DNA from: Xylogone sp. PMI_703
Lineage: Eukaryota > Ascomycota > Leotiomycetes
Length of the DNA: 64,000 nt
Reading direction: 5' to 3'
NCBI GenBank assembly: GCA_021399445.1
Contig: JAJTUQ010000012.1
Coordinates: 322,501-386,500 of the forward strand
Below, one piece after another: positions 1 through 10,385 of this stretch; positions within the stretch are counted from its first letter, which is position 1; each line of letters opens with the position of its first letter. The notes beneath the pieces were generated by a model. It was not told the origin of the DNA. It saw nothing but the letters and a program-made list of their open reading frames with translations, and ran no database searches. The position numbers and the translations under genes were made by a program.

Positions 1-207
1 TGGTCTGCTGAGTCTGCGTGAAATATGGCCTCCCCTGTAGACTCCAAATCATCACGAATCTGATTTCCGGTACCCGCTGCGTTGAAAGAATCCTCTTGCC
101 GCTGGTACTGATGCTGTTGCTGTTGCTCTCGTGATCGCGATTGCTCTGCTTCTTGGTCGCAGTTGTGGAATGCCGAGCGTTGCTCACACTCATCTATTGT
201 CTTGATC
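1..207 (-). CDS. Partial Gln-rich reading frame at window edge, possibly retroelement-derived
   Basis: Read on the minus strand, this stretch stays open for about 67 codons and runs off the left edge of the window. The predicted peptide is rich in Gln, Glu, Asp and Asn, with a QQQQHQYQRQ run in the middle. No catalytic or zinc motif is visible. It lies next to the GGATCC-rich motif at 205-252, which recurs at 15697-15770 inside transposon debris, so a retroelement leader or gag-like origin is possible. The composition could equally be a chance open frame in repeat DNA. I do not recognise a specific family. Confidence 0.2.
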
Positions 208-252
208 CCATCGATCCCACTTGGGATCCATGGGATCCGCTTATATAATTCC
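205..252. repeat. GGATCC-rich dispersed motif, copy 1
   Basis: A short block of tandem GATCC units (ATCCCATCGATCCC, then TGGGATCCATGGGATCCGC followed by TTAT). A close relative with one extra ATGGGATCC unit occurs at 15697-15770. Both are followed by GCTTAT, so they are copies of one repeat family, probably part of a mobile-element untranslated region. Confidence 0.5.
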
Positions 253-361
253 TCAGGTGACTATTAGGTTCATGACCGCTATGCTTCCAGGACGTCTGTC
301 CTGGAATCAACCAGGCTCCTGGGACTTTTGTCCTAGAGTCACGTTGGCTCCTAGGATTCCC

Positions 362-655
362 TCAGGAAAAGGGCAGTCTGCACCTTGTTAGAAGCCCCAC
401 AACTGCCTCAATATAGGCTTGCTTATTAAAACAGTTCCGGAGAGCAGCCCGTAAAGGACGAGAGACGATATACGAATCGGTAGCACCAAACGAAACGCCT
501 GAGGCAAATGTACTAGTTGGTGTATCATTTGCAGCCTCGCTCGCTCGTATAAGAGCTCGGTGAGCCGCTTCTGCATGGTGTATAGCGTTGCCAGGCACTC
601 GATTCGACCATGGAGGATTCTGACAGTGAATACAAACGTAAGCACGACGTCCCTT
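362..655 (-). pseudogene. hAT transposase N-terminal fragment
   Basis: The minus strand encodes a short peptide with the hallmarks of the N-terminal part of fungal hAT transposases. It has a BED-like zinc-binding start (CIHCQNPPW) followed by a conserved helical segment ending in LLTRCRLPF, the start of the hAT RRRLPF(S/N) block. The related block LITRRRLPYN occurs in the hAT copy at 54.5-57.0 kb. The frame closes with a stop right after this block and no downstream RNase H-like domain follows. It is therefore a truncated relic, not a working gene. Terminal repeats were not found. Confidence in the family is moderate because only about 90 residues remain. Confidence 0.55.
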
Positions 656-1356
656 GGTCTTTCTCCGCTTCAGGCCAGGCTCAACTTGGAGGTGTCTATC
701 AGGATAATCTATATAGAAAAAGGCGTTGAAATCCCACGAAAGTTTCGATGTAAACGAGCCTATAGAAGAGTCGTTAGTCCATAAGACTGATATCTCAGAA
801 GCCTGAGAAGCTATAGCTATGAATAAGCAGCATGTTAATGCATAGGATGTGTTAATTGGAAAGTTTTCGTTAGGATCAAATCAGATGCTGACGGAAGTTT
901 ATTCGAACGGACGGCGAATGCATTCATGCCTGGGCGATCAGGCACTGGAGGCAGTGACGCCCAGTGCCTCTAGAGGTACAGGATCTCGAGGAACTCAGAA
1001 GCTCAGTCGAACACTACGAAGTTATAAGGAAACTTATATTCCGACCTGTAGGCCAATATTACCTGATTGCTCCATTGCCCAATGGATTGCGCCATACACC
1101 AATATTGTCATTGGCGTAAACTTACGCTCATACACAAATTATTTAGCACTTTTACAGTTAACTCTACTAATAAATTTTCTATATACTTGATTTCTGTTTA
1201 AATACAAGTGATAATATTTATAGTAAACGTCATTCCTTAATAGCATAAAGTGCAATACGTTTTATTGTAAAGCTTACAGGGTACAGGCTTTACAGCCCAC
1301 AAGTCTTACAATACAGGCCTTATAGCCTTCCGGTTTCGCCGAAGCTAACAACTATA
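656..1356. other. No recognisable gene
   Basis: Short open frames are present but none has a recognisable domain or codon pattern. The stretch 1260-1330 has loosely repeated 'tacaggc/ttacag' words. Probably decayed transposon DNA flanking the MITE. Confidence 0.4.
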
Positions 1357-1585
1357 CTATCCCCCCCCCATAATACTTGTCACCCACAAGGGGAAAACTG
1401 GAGAATATTGCAACTTCAGCACGGGCTCCGCGTAAGATTTGGACAAGGCACGCAAGGACCTTATAATCCAAATTGGGTAATTATGATGATTTTTTTGACC
1501 TCGTATACCGGGGTCTGGGCAAATGAGAGTGTCAGACCAGGGGGCCTGTGGATTGGGTGACAAGTATTATGGGGGGGGGGGATAG
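1357..1585. mobile_element. MITE with poly-C terminal inverted repeats and TA target duplication
   Basis: The left end reads CTAT, nine C, then ATAATACTTGTCACCCA (1357-1386). The right end (1554-1585) is its reverse complement with eleven G in the homopolymer. TA dinucleotides flank both ends (1355-1356 and 1586-1587), the target duplication of Tc1/mariner/pogo elements. The 229-bp body has no coding potential, so this is a non-autonomous element. The parent transposase was not identified here. Confidence 0.8.
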
Positions 1586-1587
1586 TA

Positions 1588-2284
1588 AAGCGTTAACCAC
1601 CACAATGCACAGTGCCGTTTAACATGACTTATTATACATTTATTCTAATTATACCTTATTTATTAATATATAACTTGATTATTAACAGAATACAACGATA
1701 AATACCAAACCTCAAAGTTTAAATACAAGTGTTTACAAATATATTTAATCAAAACATGAGGTTAGGGATACATTTGGTGGTAAAATTGATGATATGAAAT
1801 AGTATTAAATTGGTGGGCAAATTGTGAACGGGGCAGCTCCATACGTCAATGGCAAGATCGGCGTATGGGTCAGAATACTTACAGGATAGGAGCCATTACA
1901 TCATCCTCTCCAAAGTAGCCTCCCAGCTAGGAGTAGTTGGCTCTTGTGGTCGAGCCATTGGATAAGGCTATGGGAGAAAATTGGGCGGGCTGTTCAATGT
2001 ACAAGAAGGAATAGCAGCCAAGTATTTTAAGCCAAGAAAGAATATCAAACCGATCATTACTAGTAGTTGGTCCGTTTCTAGCTAAATCACGACCGTGGCC
2101 CAGAAGTAATAGACCGTTTTGTTTCTACTTGGGTAAGCCTTGGTCACAAATGATGATTGTAGATTGCATTTATGAACAGATTCCTGTGTTATAATAGAGA
2201 AATACTCATTTAACAAAAGGAAAAGGTATCTATCTTGCTGTTATCTATTATTATAATCATTCTTTTATAAAAGAGGCCATGCGA
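1588..2284. other. Downstream flank of the diterpene synthase gene, no gene seen
   Basis: AT-rich sequence between the MITE and the stop codon of the synthase. It should hold the synthase 3' UTR and terminator. Nothing else is recognisable. Confidence 0.4.
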
Positions 2285-5200
2285 CTATACGTCCTGCGAC
2301 CCAGGGAGCAGCCGTGACAGATCCGCAGTCGCATATACTTGACCATAGAGGTCTACCTCCTCTGAAAACATGGTGAAGATAGCCATCCGCCGTTCGGCAA
2401 GTCTTATTGCCTCCCTATCCTTCATCTTGCTTGCATCGTCTTTCGCTGCCTTAGCAAGCCTTGCGAACGCATTGTTAAAACAGCTGCGTTCGAAATCCGC
2501 AATCTCATACAATACTATCTTCTTACCGTCCAATGACTCGATGTCGTCAAACTCGGGGAAATCAACTGAGTTCAAGTTACCCTCTGCATTGTCCCGATCT
2601 ACAGACCCCAGGTCGTTGTACATACGGCACATGGTCGCCATGTGTCGACATACGGCAGCTGAGAGATACTTCTGCTTCCCCGTGGGAAAGCAATCCCCAC
2701 CGCCGCCACCAGGGGTTAATGTGGCACTGAGGAGGCAGCTGATGAATGCGTAGGAGTAAGGAGCGGCGATATGATCTGCAGACGTGGTACGGACCCAATG
2801 GAAGAAGGTATCGGAGGATCTCGGCCTCTGAACCTTACCATCTGCTCGTTGCATAAAGCGTGAGCTATCTTCTACTTGTTGGGTGTGAGCCAGGAGAAAG
2901 GTTCGCAGCTCTCGATGAAGATTTTGCTTGTCCCAAGCACTAGCATTCTGAACTGAGGGGTGGCCTTCAATGTAGTTTATAAACTTTGATAAGAGGCGAG
3001 AGACCTCCTCGTTGGTCAGGTTGGCACCGTGCGGACCCTTAGATCCGTTGACGGATCCATTCGCGTGTCCGTTCGCGTGTCCGTTCGTATGTCCATTCGC
3101 AGATCCATTCTTTTGTGTATAGTCTTCCCCGAATAGGTTCCCTATGATTTGTCGGAGTTCATCAAAGCGACCCAAGAATAAGGATCCTGCTTCATCTTCC
3201 ATAAACTCATCAATCTGGAAGATCAAGAGAGAGATAACGGACATGTCGTATATGAACGTGGTAGACGCGTAAGTTCGCTCACGGTTATTGGAACTCGTCC
3301 AGAAAAATGCCAAGACGTCGAAATACTTGGTCTCAGCCTTCACATCCTTGCGTGGAAACACATCTTCTTGCCGTGCTTTTAGGAGGGGAATGAATAGGGC
3401 TGCCTCCACCATCGAACACTGAAGCTCCCAATAAGGGAGCGAGCTGAAGAGGGGTGCTTTATGGAACAATTGGACATGTTTGTCCATGTGCGCCGAGACT
3501 CCATCGTGCCAGAGGCTGCCTCCAACAGTGGCACCAGGTGGGGAGCTGGCAGCTTTCAGCGCCGCAAGTATGTACGCATCCGTCAGCAGAGGAGATGCGT
3601 AGCTGACCTTCTCAATCCAGATGTAGTTCAGAGGTCGTTCGGTAAAGGAGTTGATGAAAGCGACACCACGAGCTATAGCATCATTCAGAGGTCCATGAAG
3701 TCCGTCGAAGAAAGCTAGTCGCCGAGCTTCAGCAAGTATCAAAACGGCATAGGCTGTCTCTTCGAGTGATTGATTCCATGATCCGTTGGCTTGTTGTTCC
3801 AGTAATGGTCGCAAACAGGCTTGGAAAAGGGTAATGGCAATTCGAAACTGTATTTCTTGGTCGAACACTCCGGGTCGTTTATTTTGCTCTATAGCGAAGA
3901 GCAAGTCCACTAGAGTTTCAACTAGGAGGACAGATGGATATAGGTAGCAGACGTTCTACAGAATATGGTGTTAGTGATAAATTAACAATCTTTCGAGATT
4001 CTACTGCGTACCCATTTATCCTTGATCTTGCCATCACTATTCCACCAGCAATCAGAGAGGAACTTTGCGAGCTTGAAAATCTGGCTAGAATATAGAGACA
4101 CGTCGGGCTGGTGCAAAAGAGCTGCCAAAGCATTGGAGTTTGCAGTACAGCTGGGATCTCTCTCGTCTGCATAAGTGCGGAAGTGAGTCTCTGCTTCAAA
4201 AGCTTGGATCATACTCTCTGGGCTAACAGATAGGCCTAGAATATTTAAGGAAGTGATAGTCTTCGCCATATCGTCCACGTCGGATTGGAAGTAAGGAGCT
4301 GCACCTGGTATTAGTTAAAGTATCCAGGAAAACGATACCTGTTGACGAAAAGACCATACCAAACCCGAGAACGCCGTTTTCCTTCTCAAATGAATTATCC
4401 ATTATCTCCGTCAGCTTTGATAGCTCGGCAGACTCCAAATCAGACGGTGCGAAGCCACCTCTGAGCAACGTTGACAAAATCTGCAGCACAACAGATTAGA
4501 CTCTCAGTATGATCACTTCCTGAATGTCACTTACCCAGGTAATCTCGAAATGCGTGGAAGGAAAGGCACTTGGGACACCGCCACTGTTCTGGCCTGCAGC
4601 GAATTTGATCACATGGCGGAGATAGGCCTCAGATTCATCGTCCCACTGCGAAGCATGCATCAAGTACGCTGCCGTTGATGAGGGAGATCCCATCATGGAG
4701 CCTTGAACTTTATGATGCTTGACTTTATCAAAATCGATCTTGCCGATGAATGATTCTAATGAGTGCAGTGCTGTCATTCTCCTCGGTCCATATAGATACT
4801 CAGCTCGGAACCGGGACATTTTGGCGTTGTTTATCTTGAGCAAAGTCGTCTTGCCATCAAATTCGAAAACAAGCGATGGATTTTCTCTCTGTAGATATTC
4901 GAGCATGGCCGGGACGATGATCTCAAAGCCGACGTGGTCTGTTGTCGATACGTCCCAAGCAGCGAGCTGTGATCGTAAGGAGACTGTTGCTCTCTCGATT
5001 CGATTGGTAAGATCTTGAGCATCGAGCTGAAGCTGGAGAGGCTCTGAAGCATAGCGTTTCAGAGCCAGAAGAGGAGCTGCTGTGTTCAGTAGTCCATCGA
5101 TCTGGGCACCTGTGCCAACCGCCCAACCACCTTCATCTGATTGTGTGGCCAGGAGATACTGGAAGCACTCGGGGAAAAGCCATTGCTTCTTTCCGTCGAT

Positions 5201-5341
5201 GCTCTTGGTCACCAACGATACCCAGGCTGTATCATAGGCAGCACAGCTCATTGCTCCTAGGCCATACTGCTCGTCATAATTTGCCAAGGTCCTTCGAAGC
5301 AGCGACCTGGCATCGTCTGCGAAGTAGTTGAGGAGCTGCAT
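2285..5341 (-). CDS. Bifunctional diterpene synthase (CPS/KS type, class II plus class I cyclase)
   Basis: Predicted to protonate and cyclise GGPP to a copalyl-type diphosphate and then ionise and cyclise that intermediate to a tetracyclic or tricyclic diterpene. Four exons (5341-4535, 4480-4360, 4298-4012, 3955-2285) joined at GT-AG introns give 961 aa, the usual size of fungal CPS/KS proteins. ATG at 5341 is the first in frame. The N-terminal half has the SxYDTAW-like segment ([10 protein letters not shown]) and the class II acid motif DVDD at residues 316-319, after APYFQS. The C-terminal half has a DExxE metal-binding motif (DEFMED, 654-659) and an NSE-like motif (NDLGSVDRD, 852-860) followed by AEGNLNS and FPEF. 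Both active sites therefore look intact. Odd feature: an Asn-Gly repeat linker at about 688-711. The product (ent-kaurene, aphidicolanol, pimaradiene, phyllocladane type) cannot be told from motifs. Confidence 0.93.
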
Positions 5342-5873
5342 CGAAGGCAATGTAAGCTGTCGATTCAGGTATACTCCTTAGGCTCAATGATGATGAAATT
5401 CAATGTTGGTATCTCAACTCAACGGCCATGGTTGCTATAAAAGGCCCATAGGACCTCTTATAGTATCCCAATGGTAGAAACAAACTTGCCCACATCGTAA
5501 AACACATGTAGCTCTAGACAGGAGAATGAGTATCTACTAGCCGTGTTCTGAGATTCCGGTTGATCGGGTGGCCAAAAAGGCATGACCGGGCGGGCCCACC
5601 GCCTCAAGTAGACATCCGAAAAAGTCGGATCGGGGGAAATTATCATGTAAGATTCCAGGTACTCAGAACGATACTTCGGGTCAAACCAAGGGCAGTCCCC
5701 GATTTCGAAATTTTAAAAGATGTTTAATCTTCATAACGAGTTTTCAAACTTTTGCATTCCAAGGGTATATGAGTGAGTTTCCTATTGTTCAGATCTATAC
5801 GGTAAAATTTGTTCAAACTGAGCCTTCTCTATCCTCACACGGCAATCCTTGGAAAATCCCCTGAGTTGGCGCA
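5342..5873. promoter_or_regulatory. Shared divergent promoter of diterpene synthase and P450
   Basis: The 532 bp between the two start codons must contain both promoters. Two everted triplet pairs are visible: CCG-N6-CGG at 5556-5567 and CCG-N7-CGG at 5616-5628. CGG triplets are the half-sites of Zn2Cys6 regulators, one of which is encoded at 10.4-11.6 kb. That these are its sites is inference. CGG triplets also occur by chance at this density. Confidence 0.4.
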
Positions 5874-7639
5874 ATGACCGTATTGCACAGATATCTCGGG
5901 CCTGACAATGCGACTCAAACACTCAGTGCTTTTGGAGTCGTCTTGATAGTCGTCCTCTGGGGATGCTATCGGCTTCTCGCAGGGCCAAACCTGAGCTGGG
6001 TCCCGCGAGTTGGCAAGAGTTCAGGGTGGCTTGGGTTACGCATGGCTGAAGCAAAACGCGACTTTCTCAAGAACGGTCCTAAGATACTCAATGAAGGTTA
6101 CAGTAAAGTAAGCAGAATCTTTTCTAGGCACACGCATCCCACTGACATTATCTCCTCAGTACAAACATGGCATGTTCTTGGTTCAAACATTGAATGTGCC
6201 GCGGGTTGTGTTGAGCCCAAAATACATAGAGGAGATCAATAGAGCCGTCCCAGATGGGGCCTTGGATATGGTTGACGGACTGCGAGAGGTATGTAGGCTA
6301 TATCAAACTGCCCAATTCATTCGCTGAATTATATAAGAGATTGATGAGTTCTCAAACAAACCTTGACGTCGTCTTTCGCAGCCCAATGCATATCGAAGTT
6401 TGCAAAGACCAGTTGACCCGCAATCTCTGTAAGTTGACACATTTATTCATTTCTCAGCCTTGTAGATCATGACTGACTCTCTGGAAGATGCCCTGATTGA
6501 ACCCCTCAATGAAGAAGCTGGCTACTGGCTATCCCAACGCGTTGGTGGTAAAACAGAAATCAAAGGATATGAGACCATGGTGCGAGTTATAGCTGGAACA
6601 GCATCGAGAATGCTTGGCGGGACAAGAGTCAGTCGAGATATGGAATGGCTTGAAACGGCAGCACGGTACTCCATGGATGTAGTCACTGTGGCCATGCAGT
6701 TACGCCCATGGCCAGCTTTCATGCGGCCCTTCGTTGCTCCATGGCTAGACGGAACCAAGGTACTTGCCCGTCATCTGCAAGTGGCCAAGAAGGTCTTTAA
6801 AGCCGAATTTGCTCGTCGACTTGCATTGGCAGACTCTGGAGAGGACAAGAAACAAGAAAATCCTATTGATATGATACAGTGGATGACAGAAAGTGCGCGT
6901 GGGTCGGACAGGAACGCGGATGTTTTGGCGCACAACATGCTTTTCATGTCTTTAGCTGCAGTCCATACAAGCTCAGCGACTCTTATCCATGCACTCTTCG
7001 ACCTGTGCGCCGCCCCTGAATACCTGCAGGGTCTTCGAGAAGAGGCTGAGAAGGTTATTGGAGAGCAAGGTTTTACCCTGTCTGCCATCAACAGCCTGAA
7101 AAAGCTTGACAGTTTCATGAAAGAGTCACAGCGGATGAACCAGACTGTACTTAGTAAGTGGCTTTTCTATGGGACCTCTGACAGTTCCTGAGGGTTGAGT
7201 CTAATGTAAAATGATAGTGACTTTCAACCGTAGGGTTGCAAAACCCATCAAGTTTAGTGATGGCGCTACACTTCCTGCCGGAACATACATCACCATGCCA
7301 GCCGACGCTGTAGCCCATGAGCCCGATATCTACGAGAACCCATATAAATTTGACGGTCTGCGCTTCTATGACAAGAGAATGTCGGCCAAATCTGAGGCGT
7401 ATCGTCACCAGTTTGCAACGACCGGGCCCGAAAGTCTTGCGTTTGGGCAGGGTAAAACAGCATGTCCTGGTCGTTTTTTTGCAGCGGCTCAAATAAAGGT
7501 GGTTCTAGTTCATATTCTTCTCAATTATGATGTATCCTACCCGGCCGGACAGACAGAACGACCGAAGAATATTTATAAGGGCGGCCTTGTAATGGCAGAC
7601 CGGTCTCAGAAGCTAGTATTCACTCCAAGAAAACAATAG
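5874..7639 (+). CDS. Cytochrome P450 of the diterpene cluster
   Basis: A membrane-bound heme monooxygenase, likely oxidising the diterpene made by the adjacent synthase. Five exons (5874-6107, 6160-6288, 6338-6428, 6488-7153, 7218-7639) give 513 aa. Residues 14-36 form a membrane anchor. The I-helix oxygen-binding segment is AAVHTS (308-313), the ExxR motif is ESQR (364-367), and the heme loop is FGQGKTACPG (449-458) with Cys456 as ligand. Intron 3 needs care: the first apparent acceptor (TAG at 6463-6465) breaks the frame, while GAAG at 6484-6487 keeps it and gives the spacing expected between LTRNL and EEAGYW. It is divergently paired with the synthase. Sequence style (KESQR, MTFNRRV, CPGRFFA) resembles P450s of fungal gibberellin-like and other diterpene clusters. 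The substrate position oxidised cannot be predicted. Confidence 0.9.
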
Positions 7640-8066
7640 ACAAATGTACCTTGAGGCTGGTTGACGATTTGAGCGATCTATCATGAATCACTGCGAATGA
7701 TTTCTATAGAAGCTTTTTGAGATAAAAAAGTTAGAATAACTATGTCTTGTTTAGACTAATTAATATTGTCACAATTGTAATCTAGCAGAAGACAGAGTTC
7801 ATACATAGTGTCTAGATTGACGTAATTCAAGCCTAAAGGTTCCATTCACTTGTACAACAGCCATTCCGTATATAAAAACGGAGGGACACAGTGTTCTGTA
7901 GTTGTATTACGTGGAATGTCACGACGAATGATAATCAGTTTGAGACAAGGTAAATAATTAACTTATATCTCTATTAATATGGAAACCAAAAATAAAGAAC
8001 CAAAATATTGTCACTTACTTAAGCTGACAATATGAGCCGATGTCTATTCCCCGTTTAACAAATCTA
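7640..8066. other. P450 downstream flank, no gene seen
   Basis: AT-rich spacer between the P450 stop and the hAT target site. No coding or structural signal seen. Confidence 0.4.
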
Positions 8067-8074
8067 GTGTGGAG

Positions 8075-10325
8075 TAGGGTTGGTAAAATACGGTATCTAA
8101 CGTAAGCTGTACCGTATCGATACACCAGACGAAGCTATACCGTATCAATACAGCATCACGTGGCTAACGCCGAGAGTGAGAAACCGGCCGGCGACCTCTT
8201 TGGGACGCCGATAAACGGCTCAGAAGAGTCCATAAAATGGTATTTGCAACTATAGCAATTGGCATCCGGTCGGAGTTTCCACTTCTACTTTTCTTATGTA
8301 TAAAGATTGTTGGTATGTTCTACAATGCCAGCCCCTCAAAATAAGCTCCTCGAGAGCGAATTCACCTTATCAGTAGGGCCTACTGGTACAAAGTTGATGA
8401 TACAGACCTGTAGGAACTGTAGTACGTATAAGAAGGCTAAACGCAACTCTCGAGCCCTCGCGCATTTACACGAGTGCGACGGGTTCAAAGCAAAACAACA
8501 AGTGTCAAATAGCGGTATAAATACGTCTCAAACGAGACAGAGAACGCTTACGGTCTCATCTCTGTCAGTTATACGGAAATGGAAGCTCGATTCTATGGCT
8601 GCTATGGCTGTTTTATGGGCCCTCGCCCATTTCGAATTTTTGAGGAGCTTTATATGAATCAATTCATTGTTGAGGTCTCTGATGGAGTATATCACCCACC
8701 AGGTCGACGTTTAATTGCTGGAGAGCTATTGGATACGCAATACCAAGGGTTACAGATCAAGATTGAAACATTGGTTCACTCACAAGACAAGCTTCACTTC
8801 GTGTTAGACGAATCTCCATATATCATCACAGCGTATCGTAAACATCTCTGTTGTTATCCCTCGTTACGGGTCGATATTCTTAGCCAATGAGAACGTGGGA
8901 AGTCAATCTCTCGATGCTACCTTCTTGCTCAATTGGTTCTTAAGGAAGACGGCTCGATATGACCTTTCACGAGTGGGTTCTCTTACAACCGACACCTGTT
9001 CAACGATGAGATCAACTTGGACTGGCCTTGAGAGCCTCGACCAGTTATCCCGCGCCATATTCATTCCTTGCGACTCTCATAGCCAACAACTATTGATTAA
9101 GGACTTCGTCGAACAGCCTCGAATTGCAAAAGTAATTGCCATGGCACAGACTATTGTTAAAGCTTATCACAGGTCTAAAAAGCAATATGCATCCTTCGAT
9201 CAAAGCAAGAGAAGCCCCAGGCCTTACTGCTCTCGGTTATAACTCGCTGGGGATCCCAATTCCTGCTCATTGTGAGTGTTCTACGATGAGGAATGCTTTA
9301 TTTGCTTGGCTAGGAGATCCTCGTTTTCAAATGGGCAAAAAAGGAGAGAATAAGTTGAGTGGTATCATTACGGACCAATCGTTTTGGTCTGATTTGTCTG
9401 CAATTGAACAGATAATTCGCCCAATTCATGAGGCCCAAAAGATGTCCGAAAGCGGTAATTCAACTCTGTCAAAGGTAATTCCACGCTGGCAGAAGGTAGA
9501 GGCTGAACTACGCCGTTTAAGCACTATATACCCGTCTCTGATTGGTGGGTTTATTGAATTTGAAGGGCTTTTCTTCAAACAATTGAACAGACAGACGACA
9601 GATCTCCATTTTGTTGCATTCTTACTAGATCCTATATCTTTGCTAACATCGACCAACCAGAAGGAGGTAGATAGAGCACTCAGCTTCTTACTGGACCGTT
9701 GTAATAGCAACGATAAAAAGAAGCAGCTACACTTCTCATTTCACGAATTTCGTACTCGTAAGGGTGTTTTTAGTAGCGCAAATCCTTCCGCAATGCACTA
9801 CGATAATCCAATTGCGTACTGGATGAGCTATATATTCAACGAGGACCATATTGTACTAGCAAAGCTTGCTGTACGAACATTTGAGGCTGTTGCTAACTCA
9901 GTTGCGTCAGAAAGAGCTTTTTCTGCAATGAACTTGATACATTCCAAGTTGCGGAATAAGATAGGGGCAGAGAAGGCTAACAAGTTGATTTATATCTACA
10001 TGAATCAACGAGTACTCGATCGAAATGGGAGTATATTTTTAGGGGACCTCATTGAGAAAAGCGATGAACAATAAATTGAATTAGAAGAAGTATTATTAGA
10101 GGTTCTTCAGGATGATCAAGTCGATGATGTTGATGATGAGGTTGATGACGAGGTCGACGATGATGGGGTCGACGATGACAAACAATTTGGGTCGATTGTA
10201 GGAGATAGTTCAATACAATAAGTCACGTGTGTGTATATCTTCGTACAGCTTCGGAAGCTGTATGGTATATATACGATACGATACAATACAATACAATACG
10301 TGTATCGATACCTCTGCCATCCCTA
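8075..10325 (+). mobile_element. hAT DNA transposon with 8-bp target duplication
   Basis: The element starts TAGGGTTGGTA and ends with the near reverse complement TGCCATCCCTA (9 of 11 match). It is flanked on both sides by the identical 8-mer GTGTGGAG (8067-8074 and 10326-10333), the diagnostic hAT target duplication. Sub-terminal GTATCGATAC palindromes occur near both ends. The 2251-bp body carries a broken transposase on the plus strand. It separates the P450 from the AflR-type regulator, so the two were about 2.3 kb closer before insertion. Confidence 0.92.
8325..10221 (+). pseudogene. hAT transposase, frameshifted
   Basis: Starts at ATG 8325 with a BED-type zinc finger (CRNC and HLHEC). 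It continues through a segment containing VLDES and a shifted frame reading RIVNISVVIPRYGSIF, then TTDTCSTMRSTW. It ends with the hAT dimerisation domain (ANSVASERAFSAMNLIHSKL). The parts lie in different frames, with breaks around 8560-8600, 8815-8850 and 9140-9240. The stop at 10072-10074 is followed in the same frame by a strongly acidic tail (VDDVDDEVDDEVDDDG) up to a TAA at 10219-10221, so it is probably itself a premature stop. The copy cannot encode active transposase. Confidence 0.85.
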
Positions 10326-10385
10326 GTGTGGAGGTATCAATTTTTCTTTTTTGTTATTATTTGCCTTTTTTTTCCCCTTTCTTAT

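Noticed and set aside
849..1190. 113-codon plus-strand open frame
   Set aside because: No domain, no conserved motif, irregular composition; most likely chance in decayed repeat DNA.
2370..2753. 127-codon open frame antisense to the synthase
   Set aside because: Shadow of the class I domain exon in another frame; no independent motif.
6338..6490. P450 as a frameshifted pseudogene
   Set aside because: The apparent break disappears when intron 3 ends at 6487, which also gives normal spacing of conserved residues.
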